A DNA stretch of 64,000 bases, taken from Methanoregula sp. UBA64 (GTDB lineage: Archaea > Halobacteriota > Methanomicrobia > Methanomicrobiales > Methanospirillaceae). Under the pieces are notes generated by a model. It was not told where the DNA came from and did no database searches. It saw nothing but the letters and a program-made list of their open reading frames with translations. The DNA is taken from the NCBI RefSeq assembly GCF_002502735.1, contig NZ_DAQC01000001.1:551229-615228 (forward strand). Direction: 5' to 3'. The stretch's first letter is position 1. Every line of letters begins with the position of its first letter. Positions 33,291 to 41,347 of the stretch are shown one piece after another. A program made the position numbers and the translations under genes.

Positions 33291-35186
33291 ATGGACAAGA
33301 GCGCAGATTCCGTGCAGCAGCCAAAATACTACACACCGGATCCCTCCTACCGTACGCACAGCTGGATGGGGGATTACACCTGGACGTACAACGAGTTTAC
33401 CCGCGACCCGGAAAAATTCTGGGACAACATTGCGAAAAAACTCCACTGGTTTGCCCCCTACGACAAGGTCTGCGAGTGGAATTATCCCTACGCAAAATGG
33501 TTCATCAACGGCAAGACCAACATCACCTACAACTGCCTGGACCGGCACGTGCTCGGGGAACGGCGCAACAAGGTGGCGCTGATCTGGAAAGGCGAGCGGC
33601 CGGACGAGGAACGGGTCTTTACCTACCGCCAGCTCCTGCGCGAGGTGCAGCGGTTTGCTAACGGTTTGAAAAAACTCGGCGTGGGAAAAGGCGACCGGGT
33701 CTGCATCTACATGCCAGTGATCCCGGAACAGATCATTGCCATGCTTGCCTGTACCCGGATCGGCGCCATCCATTCCGTGGTCTTTGGCGGGTACGGGGCG
33801 GCTGCGCTCAACCAGCGGATTGTCGGGGCCGGCGCAAAGATCGTGATCACGGCGGATATGGCGATTCGCCGGGGCAAGGCCATTCCCTTAAAGCACGTAA
33901 TAGAGGAAGCGATCATCAATGCCCCGGCTGTCGAGCACCTGATCATCCTGCGCCGGGAGCAGCGCATCCCGGTCGAGCTCCACAGCGAGATGGAGATCGA
34001 CTTTTACGATGTAATGGACGATTCGGGCGCCGACTGCCCGGCCGAAGTCATGGATGCGGAAGACCCGCTTTTCATATTATATACAAGCGGTACGACCGGC
34101 GCACCCAAGGGAATTGTCCATACCTGCGGGGGCTACATGGTCGGCGCCTATTATACTACCAAGTATATCTTCGATATCAAGGAGCACGATGTGTACTGGT
34201 GTACCGCCGACCCCGGCTGGATCACCGGCCACACGTACGTGGTGTACGGCCCGCTCTCGGTCGGTGCCACGGTGTTTATCACGGAGAGCACGCCCGATTA
34301 CCCTGACCCCGGGATCTGGTGGAAATATGTCGAGGAGTACGGCGTCAATATCCTGTACACCGCCCCGACCGCAATCCGGATGTTCATGAAACTCGGGGAG
34401 GAATGGCCCAATAAGTACAACCTCAGTTCGCTGCGGGTACTCGGGTCGGTCGGCGAGCCGCTCAACCCGGAGGCCTTTGAGTGGTTCTACCATGTGATCG
34501 GGAAGGACAAGTGCCCGATCGTGGATACCTGGTGGCAGACCGAGACCGGCATGCACATGGTAACAACCGTTCTTGGCGAACCGATGCGCCCGGGCTATGT
34601 GGGCAAGTCCGTGCCCGGCGTGATCGCCGATGTCGTGGACAAGGACGGGAAGAGCGTAGAGCCGGGCAAAAGCGGTTTTTTAGCGATCCGCCAGCCCTGG
34701 CCCTCCATGATGCGGACGATCTGGGAAAATGACGAGCGGTACCGGAAGTACTGGGAGACGATCCCCGGCTGCTACCAGGTGGGCGACCTTGCCATCAAAA
34801 GCGAGGACGGCTACATCATGGTGATCGGGAGATCGGACGACCTTATTATCGTCTCGGGCCATAACATTGGTACGGCCGAAGTCGAGAGCGCCCTGGTCTC
34901 GCACAAAGCGGTGGCAGAAGCGGCCGTGATCGGGAAGCCCGATCCCTTAAAAGGGAACACGATCAAGGCGTTTGTCACGCTCCGCGTCGGCCATACCCCG
35001 AGCGAGAAACTCAAAAACGAGCTGATCTACCATGTGCGGATCACGCTCGGGCCGATCGCCATGCCCTCCGAGATCGAATTTGCGGACAATCTTCCCAAGA
35101 CCCGGAGCGGCAAGATCGTGCGCCGGATCCTCAAGGCAAAAGAGATGGGCATGGACCCGGGCGATATTTCCACGCTCGATGAATGA
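33291..35186 (+). CDS. acs: Acetyl-CoA synthetase (AMP-forming)
   Basis: A 631-residue adenylate-forming enzyme that activates acetate through acetyl-AMP. The core motifs are present: YTSGTTGAPKGIVHT (ATP loop), DTWWQTETGMH with the Trp that limits the pocket to short acids, GDLAIKSEDGYIMVIGRSDD (hinge), and PKTRSGKIVRR with the catalytic, acetylation-prone Lys. The segment TAGGAGCACAT is duplicated in tandem right before the ATG, giving two possible ribosome-binding sites. In a formate/hydrogen methanogen it supplies acetyl-CoA for biosynthesis. Confidence 0.96.
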   Translation: MDKSADSVQQPKYYTPDPSYRTHSWMGDYTWTYNEFTRDPEKFWDNIAKKLHWFAPYDKVCEWNYPYAKWFINGKTNITYNCLDRHVLGERRNKVALIWKGERPDEERVFTYRQLLREVQRFANGLKKLGVGKGDRVCIYMPVIPEQIIAMLACTRIGAIHSVVFGGYGAAALNQRIVGAGAKIVITADMAIRRGKAIPLKHVIEEAIINAPAVEHLIILRREQRIPVELHSEMEIDFYDVMDDSGADCPAEVMDAEDPLFILYTSGTTGAPKGIVHTCGGYMVGAYYTTKYIFDIKEHDVYWCTADPGWITGHTYVVYGPLSVGATVFITESTPDYPDPGIWWKYVEEYGVNILYTAPTAIRMFMKLGEEWPNKYNLSSLRVLGSVGEPLNPEAFEWFYHVIGKDKCPIVDTWWQTETGMHMVTTVLGEPMRPGYVGKSVPGVIADVVDKDGKSVEPGKSGFLAIRQPWPSMMRTIWENDERYRKYWETIPGCYQVGDLAIKSEDGYIMVIGRSDDLIIVSGHNIGTAEVESALVSHKAVAEAAVIGKPDPLKGNTIKAFVTLRVGHTPSEKLKNELIYHVRITLGPIAMPSEIEFADNLPKTRSGKIVRRILKAKEMGMDPGDISTLDE

Positions 35187-35211
35187 GCGGGCCGAAACTT
35201 TCCCGGTGTAT

Positions 35212-35222
35212 CTTTTTTTATT
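35212..35222 (+). terminator. T-run after acs
   Basis: A run of seven T plus ATT begins 26 bases after the acs stop. Confidence 0.4.
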
Positions 35223-35383
35223 GTCCCGGGTACAGGTCAAATCCCGGGAATTTTTACCGGAACGGCAACAAGCATATACCGGTAGTTTTGCCCGGGCGGA
35301 CCTGACGGGGTAAAAGAGAGACCTTAACCCGGCCCCCAAAAACCCGATGGGTTTTTATATCGTGCTTCCCTTTCTTTATATGC

Positions 35384-35391
35384 TTTATATA
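35384..35391 (+). promoter_or_regulatory. TATA box of the tbp gene
   Basis: TTTATATA lies 70 bases before the tbp ATG, with a second TTATAT about 10 bases further upstream. The spacing predicts transcription starting near 35413 with a leader of about 48 bases. Confidence 0.55.
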
Positions 35392-35460
35392 ATGGGATGA
35401 AGGGGGAGAGCACTTCCCAAAAAAGGCAATCAAGGTATCCTAACACGGGTGACAGCAACC

Positions 35461-36021
35461 ATGAAAGTCAATCCAGAGGATTCACTCAAGATAGAAAATA
35501 TCGTGGCTTCCGCGAAGGTAACCGACTACCTGGACCTCCCGGAGCTTGCCTCCAAGATCAAGGATGCGGAGTACAACAAGAAACGGTTCCCCGGCGTTGT
35601 GCTGAGAATGCAGAACCCGAAGATTGCGGCGCTTGTCTTTGGCTCGGGAAAAGTGGTACTTACCGGGGCAAAGAGTGTCGACAGCCTGTCTAAGGGCTTA
35701 AACATCCTTGGCAACCAGCTTCGGAGCTTTAACATCGATATCCCGAAGAAACTGACCTATAAGATCCAGAACATCGTAACCTCCGCAGACCTTGCGACCG
35801 CGATCAACCTCAACAAGATCGCGGTAGGGTTCAATCTCGAACGGATCGAGTACGAACCCGAGCAGTTCCCGGGCCTCGTATACCGCCTGGAGAACCCGAA
35901 GGTGGTCGTCCTGCTCTTTGGTTCGGGAAAACTGATCATTACCGGCGGCAAGGAGCCCGAGGATGCGAAAAAGGCAGTTATCAAGATCCTCTCGGATCTC
36001 CGCAGCCTCGGCCTGATGTAA
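35461..36021 (+). CDS. tbp: TATA-box-binding protein
   Basis: A 186-residue archaeal TBP made of two direct repeats of the saddle fold. Repeat 1 includes IENIVASAKVTDYLDLPEL and FPGVVLRMQNPKIAALVFGSGKVVLTGAKS in pieces (FGSGKVVLTGAKS). Repeat 2 includes IQNIVTSADLATAINLNKIA, FPGLVYRL and FGSGKLIITGGKE. It recruits TFB and RNA polymerase to TATA boxes. I chose ATG 35461 because GGGTGA precedes it by eight bases; the upstream GTG at 35449 is inside that region. A T-run follows the stop. Confidence 0.97.
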   Translation: MKVNPEDSLKIENIVASAKVTDYLDLPELASKIKDAEYNKKRFPGVVLRMQNPKIAALVFGSGKVVLTGAKSVDSLSKGLNILGNQLRSFNIDIPKKLTYKIQNIVTSADLATAINLNKIAVGFNLERIEYEPEQFPGLVYRLENPKVVVLLFGSGKLIITGGKEPEDAKKAVIKILSDLRSLGLM

Positions 36022-36023
36022 TC

Positions 36024-36032
36024 CTTTTTTTT
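36024..36032 (+). terminator. T-run after tbp
   Basis: A run of eight to nine T begins three bases after the tbp stop codon. Confidence 0.45.
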
Positions 36033-36231
36033 ATCGCAAAACGGTATCCGGTACGCCGGGTTTTTCTTTTTTAATTTACAACGATCTACAATGACAATTA
36101 TATTTTCATGGGGACAATGAATCATAATATATAAAATAACCGGTCATTGCCCGTCAATAATCACCCATAAATATCGTGATAAAGATAATAGATTAAGAAA
36201 ATCCTCTCAAAAATATTGTGGATGTGTTTGC

Positions 36232-36606
36232 ATGAGAACGGAAAATGTGATGTATTTCACCGAAAAAGAGGAAGAATTTGCCAACCTCTTGATCGAGATC
36301 GGTACAAAGAAAAATGTGGCGAAGGTACTCGTTTTTTTGGCGAATATCCCTGAGGCCACCTCACGGGCCATCGAACGCGGCACCGACCTGCGCCAGCCCG
36401 AAGTCAGCATTGCAATGCGCTACCTGATGGACCAGGGCTGGATCTCGAGCCGCGAGAGCAAGGCCGAGAGCAAAGGCCGCCCGGTAAAGATCTACGAGCT
36501 GGCAAAACCCATCTCCGATATCATGGACAGCATTGAAAAGGAGAAGAAGAAAGAGGCGACCACCCAGCTCGCCATGATCCAGAAATTACGGGACTACATC
36601 AGCTGA
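36232..36606 (+). CDS. Winged-helix transcriptional regulator
   Basis: A 124-residue protein with a winged helix-turn-helix in the middle: a recognition-helix region around TDLRQPEVSIAMRYLMDQGW, then the wing ISSRESKAESKGRPVKIYEL. The C-terminal ~25 residues form a charged helix (IMDSIEKEKKKEATTQ), probably for dimerisation. It resembles the MarR/ArsR/TrmB-like small regulators common in Methanomicrobiales. No sensor domain or Cys-rich metal site is visible. Upstream is A+T-rich with no clear Shine-Dalgarno. Its 3' end overlaps the end of rpiA on the other strand by 21 bases. Confidence 0.85.
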   Translation: MRTENVMYFTEKEEEFANLLIEIGTKKNVAKVLVFLANIPEATSRAIERGTDLRQPEVSIAMRYLMDQGWISSRESKAESKGRPVKIYELAKPISDIMDSIEKEKKKEATTQLAMIQKLRDYIS

Positions 36607-37299
36607 TGTCAGTACCGAACACTTTTTTTCCGCACCTACAATTATCGTAGCGTTTCCCGCGAACCGGGTAAAGAGCCCGCTTTCGATTACGCCGGGGATC
36701 TGCGCAATGGCCGTTTCCAGGGCCGCGGGATCGGGGATCTCCTCGAACTGGCAGTCTACGATAAAGTTCCCGTTATCGGTGATGACCGGGCCGTCCTTTT
36801 TTACCGCCTCGCGGATAAACGGCCGGCAGCCAAGCCCGCGGAGCTGTGCCATGGCGGTCTTTGTCGCAAACGGAAGGGTCTCGACCGGGACGACCCCGGC
36901 AAGGCGGGGGACGATCTTTGCCTCGTCTGTCACTACGATGAACCGGAAGGCTGCGGCGGCAACGCACTTTTCCCGGGTAAGCGCAGCGCCCCGGCCCTTG
37001 ATCATCCGGTGCTGCGGGTCGATCTGGTCTGCGCCATCGATGGCAAGGTCGAGGACCGGGTTGTCATCGAGCGTTGTCAAGGGGACCCCGTACTCCCGGG
37101 CCCTCATCGCGGTCTGGTACGAAGTCGGGACACCGGTAACCGATATCCCGTCACGGATCATTCCCGAAAGCGCTTCAATTGCATAAAACACGGTCGAACC
37201 GGTGCCAAGGCCGATCACCATGCCGTCTTCCACCATCTCCGCCGCCCGGTAGCCTGCTGCCCGTTTTGCGGCGGCAACTGCATCGCTTGTGCCTGCCAT
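36586..37299 (-). CDS. rpiA: Ribose-5-phosphate isomerase A
   Basis: A 237-residue RpiA interconverting ribose-5-phosphate and ribulose-5-phosphate, needed for nucleotide and methanopterin synthesis. Active-site motifs are GLGTGSTVFYAIEAL (phosphate loop), LDLAIDGADQID (catalytic Asp) and KGRGAALTREK (catalytic Glu and Lys). Length and motif order are normal. Its last seven codons overlap the regulator gene read from the other strand. Confidence 0.96.
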   Translation of the reverse strand: MAGTSDAVAAAKRAAGYRAAEMVEDGMVIGLGTGSTVFYAIEALSGMIRDGISVTGVPTSYQTAMRAREYGVPLTTLDDNPVLDLAIDGADQIDPQHRMIKGRGAALTREKCVAAAAFRFIVVTDEAKIVPRLAGVVPVETLPFATKTAMAQLRGLGCRPFIREAVKKDGPVITDNGNFIVDCQFEEIPDPAALETAIAQIPGVIESGLFTRFAGNATIIVGAEKKCSVLTSADVVP

Positions 37300-37699
37300 A
37301 CTTGATGAAAGGATTTGAGTGCCGGATAATTAAACGTGGTGTGGAACCGGGAACTATCCGGTAATTTTTTTTGGCATAATCTTCAGGTCCTGGCACAAGA
37401 AGGAGAACTGCGATGCCTCCGCACCTCATTTGGTTTCTTGCGGGGCACAGCAGCACAGATTACCGGACTCATGATACCTGCAAATGCGATTCTTCCCACC
37501 CCCTGCGGGGGTCGCTCGGGCGCCTCGTCGGGCCCTCGCTGGGCTGATTACCCTCATCTCTTTTTAGTAATTGAAGCCGCCGCGGGGCGCCCTTCGGGGC
37601 GGCGGCAGGCATCGCATTTTTTTCACAGATGGGATCGACCGCTAGAAAAAGCACGTATTTGATAGTCGGGAGACACGATGAAAAAAGAAAAGTTCCGCT
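37300..37699. other. 400-bp gap with G+C-rich structured DNA
   Basis: No supported gene. A Pro/Gly/Arg-rich ORF spans 37336-37662 but looks like G+C-rich noise. The left part holds the rpiA promoter zone. The right part holds the CCCCCTGCGGGGG palindrome (about 37499-37511), repeated CTCG-GGG words (37511-37545) and a strong UUCG hairpin (37579-37606). Confidence 0.5.
37579..37606 (+). other. UUCG-tetraloop hairpin followed by a T-run
   Basis: GCCGC-GGGG-CGCCC-TTCG-GGGCG-GCGGC folds into two 5-bp stems with a four-base bulge and a UUCG loop. A run of seven T follows at about 37617-37623. Both neighbouring genes lie on the minus strand, so a plus-strand terminator here has no obvious gene to end. 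It may mark a small RNA starting near 37320 or later. Confidence 0.4.
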
Positions 37700-38482
37700 T
37701 TATTCCCGGAAAATCTCCCGGGCCTCGTCCTCCGCAGCATATGCGGTACAGTCGAGGGTGATGGGAGTAACCGAGACATTTCCTTTCCGGACCGCATGCA
37801 CATCGGTCCCGTCCTCTGCATCGTCAAGGAGCGGGCCGTTGATCCAGAAATACGGCCGGCCCCGGGGATCGAGCCGTTTTTCCACACCGGTCTTAAAGAG
37901 CTTGCGGGCGAGCTTTGTCACCTCGTACCCGCCCCGGACTTCGGATGGGATATTCACGTTGATCACATCCGCGTGCGGGCAAAAACCCTGCGCGAGCACC
38001 CGGCTTACCACGTCCCGCACCACTTTTTTTGCCTCAGTAAAACTCTGCGCAGACTGGCCCGGATCGTCGAACTTGTCCCCCTGGTCCTCCACCTGGAGCG
38101 AGAACGCGATGCCTTTTGTTCCCTGGTTGGACGCTTCGAGCGCCGCGCCCATCGTGCCCGAGGTCATGACCGATTCGTACGAGAGGTTCTCGCCGATGTT
38201 TATCCCGCTCACGACAAGCGCCGGCGCGAGTTTGAGCGCATAGAGGCCGATGATCACCGCATCGGTGGGTTTCCCCGCCACCGCCCATGCATGGACACCG
38301 TTGATTTTTATCCGGTTTGCCCGGATCGGTTCAAAGATCGAGATCGAGCGGCCGACCGCGCTCTGCTGGGTGGCGGGGGCGACAACCGTCACGTCCGCTA
38401 TCGGGGTGAGGGCCTCGTAGGCCGCCCAGATACCGAGGGAATTTACGCCGTCATCGTTGGTGAGGAGGATCGCGGGCTTCAT
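37700..38482 (-). CDS. surE: 5'/3'-nucleotidase SurE
   Basis: A 260-residue SurE phosphatase that removes phosphate from nucleoside monophosphates. The N-terminal MKPAILLTNDDGVNSLG carries the metal-binding Asp-Asp, and Asn follows in GINIGENLSYESVMTSGTMGAA (quoted in part: INIGENLSYES). FCPHADVINVNIP is also typical. I place the start at 38482, where the family begins; the frame extends eight codons further without an ATG. No Shine-Dalgarno is evident, so the mRNA may be leaderless. It is divergent from mfnD. Confidence 0.93.
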   Translation of the reverse strand: MKPAILLTNDDGVNSLGIWAAYEALTPIADVTVVAPATQQSAVGRSISIFEPIRANRIKINGVHAWAVAGKPTDAVIIGLYALKLAPALVVSGINIGENLSYESVMTSGTMGAALEASNQGTKGIAFSLQVEDQGDKFDDPGQSAQSFTEAKKVVRDVVSRVLAQGFCPHADVINVNIPSEVRGGYEVTKLARKLFKTGVEKRLDPRGRPYFWINGPLLDDAEDGTDVHAVRKGNVSVTPITLDCTAYAAEDEAREIFRE

Positions 38483-38584
38483 AGAACAGGTATACGTTTC
38501 GTGCAACCGGGCATTATACCTGACCGATCCGGACCGGCGCCAAAAGATAGGGTAATCTTATCGTGCGGAAAAACAGTTCCTGCA

Positions 38585-39475
38585 ATGAAAGTCCTGCTAG
38601 CCGAGTACACTGCCTCGCGCGACCCGGCGCTCGCGCCCGAGGGCAAGGCAATGCTCGATGTTCTCAACAAAAGTTTTGCCGCGTGCGGGTACGAAGTCGT
38701 GCTCCCGGGGCCCGGTGATTTTTCTGCCGAGATCGCCCGGCTCGCCCCGGCCTGCGACATGGGCCTTGTGATCGCCCCCGACGCCATGCTCGCAAAGTTC
38801 TCTCTTCCCATAGAACAGCACAGCCACTCGCTCGGGTGCGGCAGCATGAATGCGGCGGTCTGCGCCAACAAACGGTCCACGGAAAAGATCCTGCGGGCCC
38901 ACGGCATTCCCGTCCCGGGACCGGCTCCCGCAGAGGGGAAACATATCGTAAAACCGGTCACCGGCTGCGATGCTCTCGGCGTGCGGCTGACAACGGATGC
39001 CCCGGGAAAGGACGAGATCGCGCAGGAATATATTACCGGCGAGCTCTACTCGGTCAGCCTTGTGTTGAGCCGGGTAGTGGGCGAGGCCTGCCTGTACTTC
39101 TCCGGCAACCCGCCGCTGGTGCTCTCGGTCAACCGGCAGGACGTTGTGGCGAACAGTGACGGCACGTTTACGTACCGCGGCGGCGAGACCCCCGTCCACC
39201 CGGCCCGGGAGCAGGAGATCGTGGAAACCGCAAAGAAGGCAGCCACCGTGCTCGGCTGCCAGGGCTACTGCGGTGTCGATGTTATCGTTGCGGACAAAGT
39301 GTACGTGCTCGATGTCAATCCGCGGATCACGACAAGCATTGTCGGGATCGCGGCCTGCATGGGCGAGGAGATTGCCGCGCTGCTGGTGAGTGCATCGGAA
39401 GGAGCAACGCCGTCCGCGGTCCACTTCCACGGCAGGATCCGGTTCGACCGGTACGGGAAGGTCACACCGGCATGA
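38585..39475 (+). CDS. mfnD: ATP-grasp enzyme, probable tyramine--L-glutamate ligase (methanofuran synthesis)
   Basis: A 296-residue ATP-grasp protein. The central ATP-binding region has KHIVKPVTGCDALGVRL, and the metal-binding end is VLDVNPRITTSIVGIAA. MfnD adds glutamate to tyramine in the methanofuran side chain. The assignment rests on the family pattern and on the next gene, which matches MfnF, with an ATGA overlap that couples them. A longer open frame upstream is antisense to surE and is not used. Other ATP-grasp amino-acid ligases are the alternative. Confidence 0.8.
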   Translation: MKVLLAEYTASRDPALAPEGKAMLDVLNKSFAACGYEVVLPGPGDFSAEIARLAPACDMGLVIAPDAMLAKFSLPIEQHSHSLGCGSMNAAVCANKRSTEKILRAHGIPVPGPAPAEGKHIVKPVTGCDALGVRLTTDAPGKDEIAQEYITGELYSVSLVLSRVVGEACLYFSGNPPLVLSVNRQDVVANSDGTFTYRGGETPVHPAREQEIVETAKKAATVLGCQGYCGVDVIVADKVYVLDVNPRITTSIVGIAACMGEEIAALLVSASEGATPSAVHFHGRIRFDRYGKVTPA

Positions 39476-40407
39476 TCGGGATCGATGTCGGCGGTGCGAA
39501 CCTCAAGGTCGTGGACGAGGCCGGCGTTCACATCCACTACTGCCCGCTCTGGACCGGGGCCCCGATACCGGACCTGCTCCGGCAGTATGCCGGGAAGGGA
39601 GACGGGACTGCTGCGGTCGTGATGAGCGGGGAGCTCGCCGACTGTTTTTCGGACAAAATGGAAGGCATCTCCTTTATTGCCGGTGCGGTCAGGGAAGTAT
39701 TCCCCACGGCCCGGTTCTACGGTACCGATGCCCGGTTCCATGACGGCCCGGTGCCGGCGCTTGCCGCGGCAAACTGGCTTGCGTCCGCAGATTTCCTTCG
39801 GGAACAGTACCCGGATGCAGTCCTGCTCGATATCGGGAGCACGACCGCAGATATCATACCGCTCAACCGGTTCCCTGCGCTCTTGGGCCTGACCGATCTT
39901 CTCCGTCTCCAGAAAGGGTACCTGGTCTATACCGGCATGCTCCGGACACCGGTTGCAACCCTTGTCTCATCGGTGACCGTAAACGGCGTCCCGACACCGG
40001 TCAGCACCGAGTATTTCGCCGCGAGCGCCGATGCCCACCTTGTCCTTGGCCATATCTCTCCCGGCGAATACACCTGCGATGCACCGGATGGGAAAGAGAA
40101 GACCCGTGAGGCTTCGCTGCGCCGGCTTGCCCGGGTGGTCTGCGCCGACCTCTCCGAGATCGGGGAGGAGGGAGCGCTCGCGGTCGCCTCCGCGTTCTGG
40201 AACCGGCAGCGCACGATGATCCAAACGGCAGTTGCACGCGCACAGGAAGAGAGCGGTGCGTCCCGGGTCATCGTAGCCGGGATCGGGGCCGGGATCTTTG
40301 CAAAAGCGTGCAGCGGGACCGATCTGAACGCAGCGCTCGGGCCCTCAGCCGATGCGCTTCCCGCGTATGCAGTCCGCGAGGTGGCGGTACGGAACCCTGG
40401 AAACTAA
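39472..40407 (+). CDS. mfnF: Hydantoinase/kinase-fold protein, probable MfnF (methanofuran core condensation)
   Basis: A 311-residue protein of the ASKHA (actin/hexokinase) fold related to hydantoinase A. N-terminal MIGIDVGGANLKVVDE is phosphate loop 1, LLDIGSTTADIIPL is loop 2 and VIVAGIGAGIFAK the adenosine-type motif. MfnF joins the furan amine diphosphate to gamma-glutamyltyramine to make the methanofuran core. Coupled translation with the mfnD-like gene supports the call. The furan kinase MfnE is not in the window. Confidence 0.82.
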   Translation: MIGIDVGGANLKVVDEAGVHIHYCPLWTGAPIPDLLRQYAGKGDGTAAVVMSGELADCFSDKMEGISFIAGAVREVFPTARFYGTDARFHDGPVPALAAANWLASADFLREQYPDAVLLDIGSTTADIIPLNRFPALLGLTDLLRLQKGYLVYTGMLRTPVATLVSSVTVNGVPTPVSTEYFAASADAHLVLGHISPGEYTCDAPDGKEKTREASLRRLARVVCADLSEIGEEGALAVASAFWNRQRTMIQTAVARAQEESGASRVIVAGIGAGIFAKACSGTDLNAALGPSADALPAYAVREVAVRNPGN

Positions 40408-40628
40408 GCATCTGCCTGCTTGCGGGATCCGTTGCCGTTACCGCCGCGCTCTGGCTGCTGCACGTGCCGTTCTTCTTTCTCTTTTTGTGCGTCCCGCTCG
40501 TCCCGTTCTTTTCGCGGCGCCCGGTGAAGCGCTGCCCGGTCTGCGGATGGGAAACCACAGGCAGCGAGAATTTCTGCCCCGCTGACGGGAGTGCCCTCGC
40601 CGGCCCGGGAAGCAAGGGTGGAGAGTGA
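40308..40628 (+). CDS. Small membrane protein with a C-terminal zinc ribbon
   Basis: From GTG 40308 the frame encodes 106 residues. The convincing part starts at about residue 30: two hydrophobic segments (ICLLAGSVAVTAALWLLHV, then FFFLFLCVPLVPFF) and a zinc ribbon (RCPVCGWETTGSENFCPADG). No ATG is available near the mfnF stop, so the true start is uncertain; the GTG start would overlap mfnF by 100 bases. The last ~225 bases overlap antisense with the next gene. The membrane-plus-ribbon layout looks genuine, but function is unknown. Confidence 0.5.
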   Translation: MQRDRSERSARALSRCASRVCSPRGGGTEPWKLSICLLAGSVAVTAALWLLHVPFFFLFLCVPLVPFFSRRPVKRCPVCGWETTGSENFCPADGSALAGPGSKGGE

Positions 40629-41081
40629 GACAATTGACAGGGGCAGCCGGATCCCAAAGAGATCGCTGCTCATGACCGGCCGCGCCTGGTCCCGGACATA
40701 AAGCCGGCAGCTGGTCCGGTCCAGGAGAACGCCCATTGCATCGAGGTATGCCGCGGTCCGGTTTGCCGGCATGGTCTCTGCAAGCGTGAGGCAGAGGTCG
40801 ATCACGGGCGAGCCGATCCTCGTCCCCGGGTAGAACGGCTCGTCCGCATTCACGATCCGGTTGCAGGCCCGGCAGTAAAACCTCCTGACCGTCACCGCGA
40901 TCGTGCGCCTGCCGCTCTCGTCATGCACCAGAGCAAAGATCTTCTTTTTCGTATCGTAGCCCGAGACCGGGCCCCCGCAGGCCGGGCAGGCCCCAAGCTC
41001 GGTAAAGGCAGCGCCGTCAACGGATGCAAGACCGGCCTGGACGATCGATCCGAGCATCGGGAGAATGCGGGGAGATTTCAT
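40404..41081 (-). CDS. Uncharacterised zinc-ribbon protein
   Basis: A 225-residue protein. Residues about 30-85 contain two CxxC pairs (ACPACGG and YCRACN) separated by a beta-rich stretch (KKIFALVHDESGRRTIAVTV), a zinc-ribbon layout. A helical region follows to about 160. The C-terminal ~65 residues are low-complexity and charged (APRKERDERDAQKEKEERH) and are antisense to the hydrophobic segments of the gene on the other strand, so the true C-terminus may be shorter in function. I do not recognise the family. It is divergent from fdhA. Confidence 0.6.
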   Translation of the reverse strand: MKSPRILPMLGSIVQAGLASVDGAAFTELGACPACGGPVSGYDTKKKIFALVHDESGRRTIAVTVRRFYCRACNRIVNADEPFYPGTRIGSPVIDLCLTLAETMPANRTAAYLDAMGVLLDRTSCRLYVRDQARPVMSSDLFGIRLPLSIVSLSTLASRAGEGTPVSGAEILAACGFPSADRAALHRAPRKERDERDAQKEKEERHVQQPERGGNGNGSRKQADA

Positions 41082-41347
41082 TACGGTCTAGTGCCCCCTG
41101 CAGCCGGACCGGGCCGGACGGTACACCCGCCACGGGCGCCGGCCCTGCCGGTGCGCGCCGGGGCGGGAAACCTCCGTCCTGCCTCTTGCCGGAGAAGGTG
41201 AGAACACCGACGGAGAATGCGGAAGCGGCCCGGACCGTCCCGCAATGGTTTTTCAGGCATCAACCCACTAATATTCATCATATTTTCCTTTCATTTGATT
41301 AGGGTTAAATATATGCTGGACAGACTTTTTCTGATCGAGGAAAGAAC

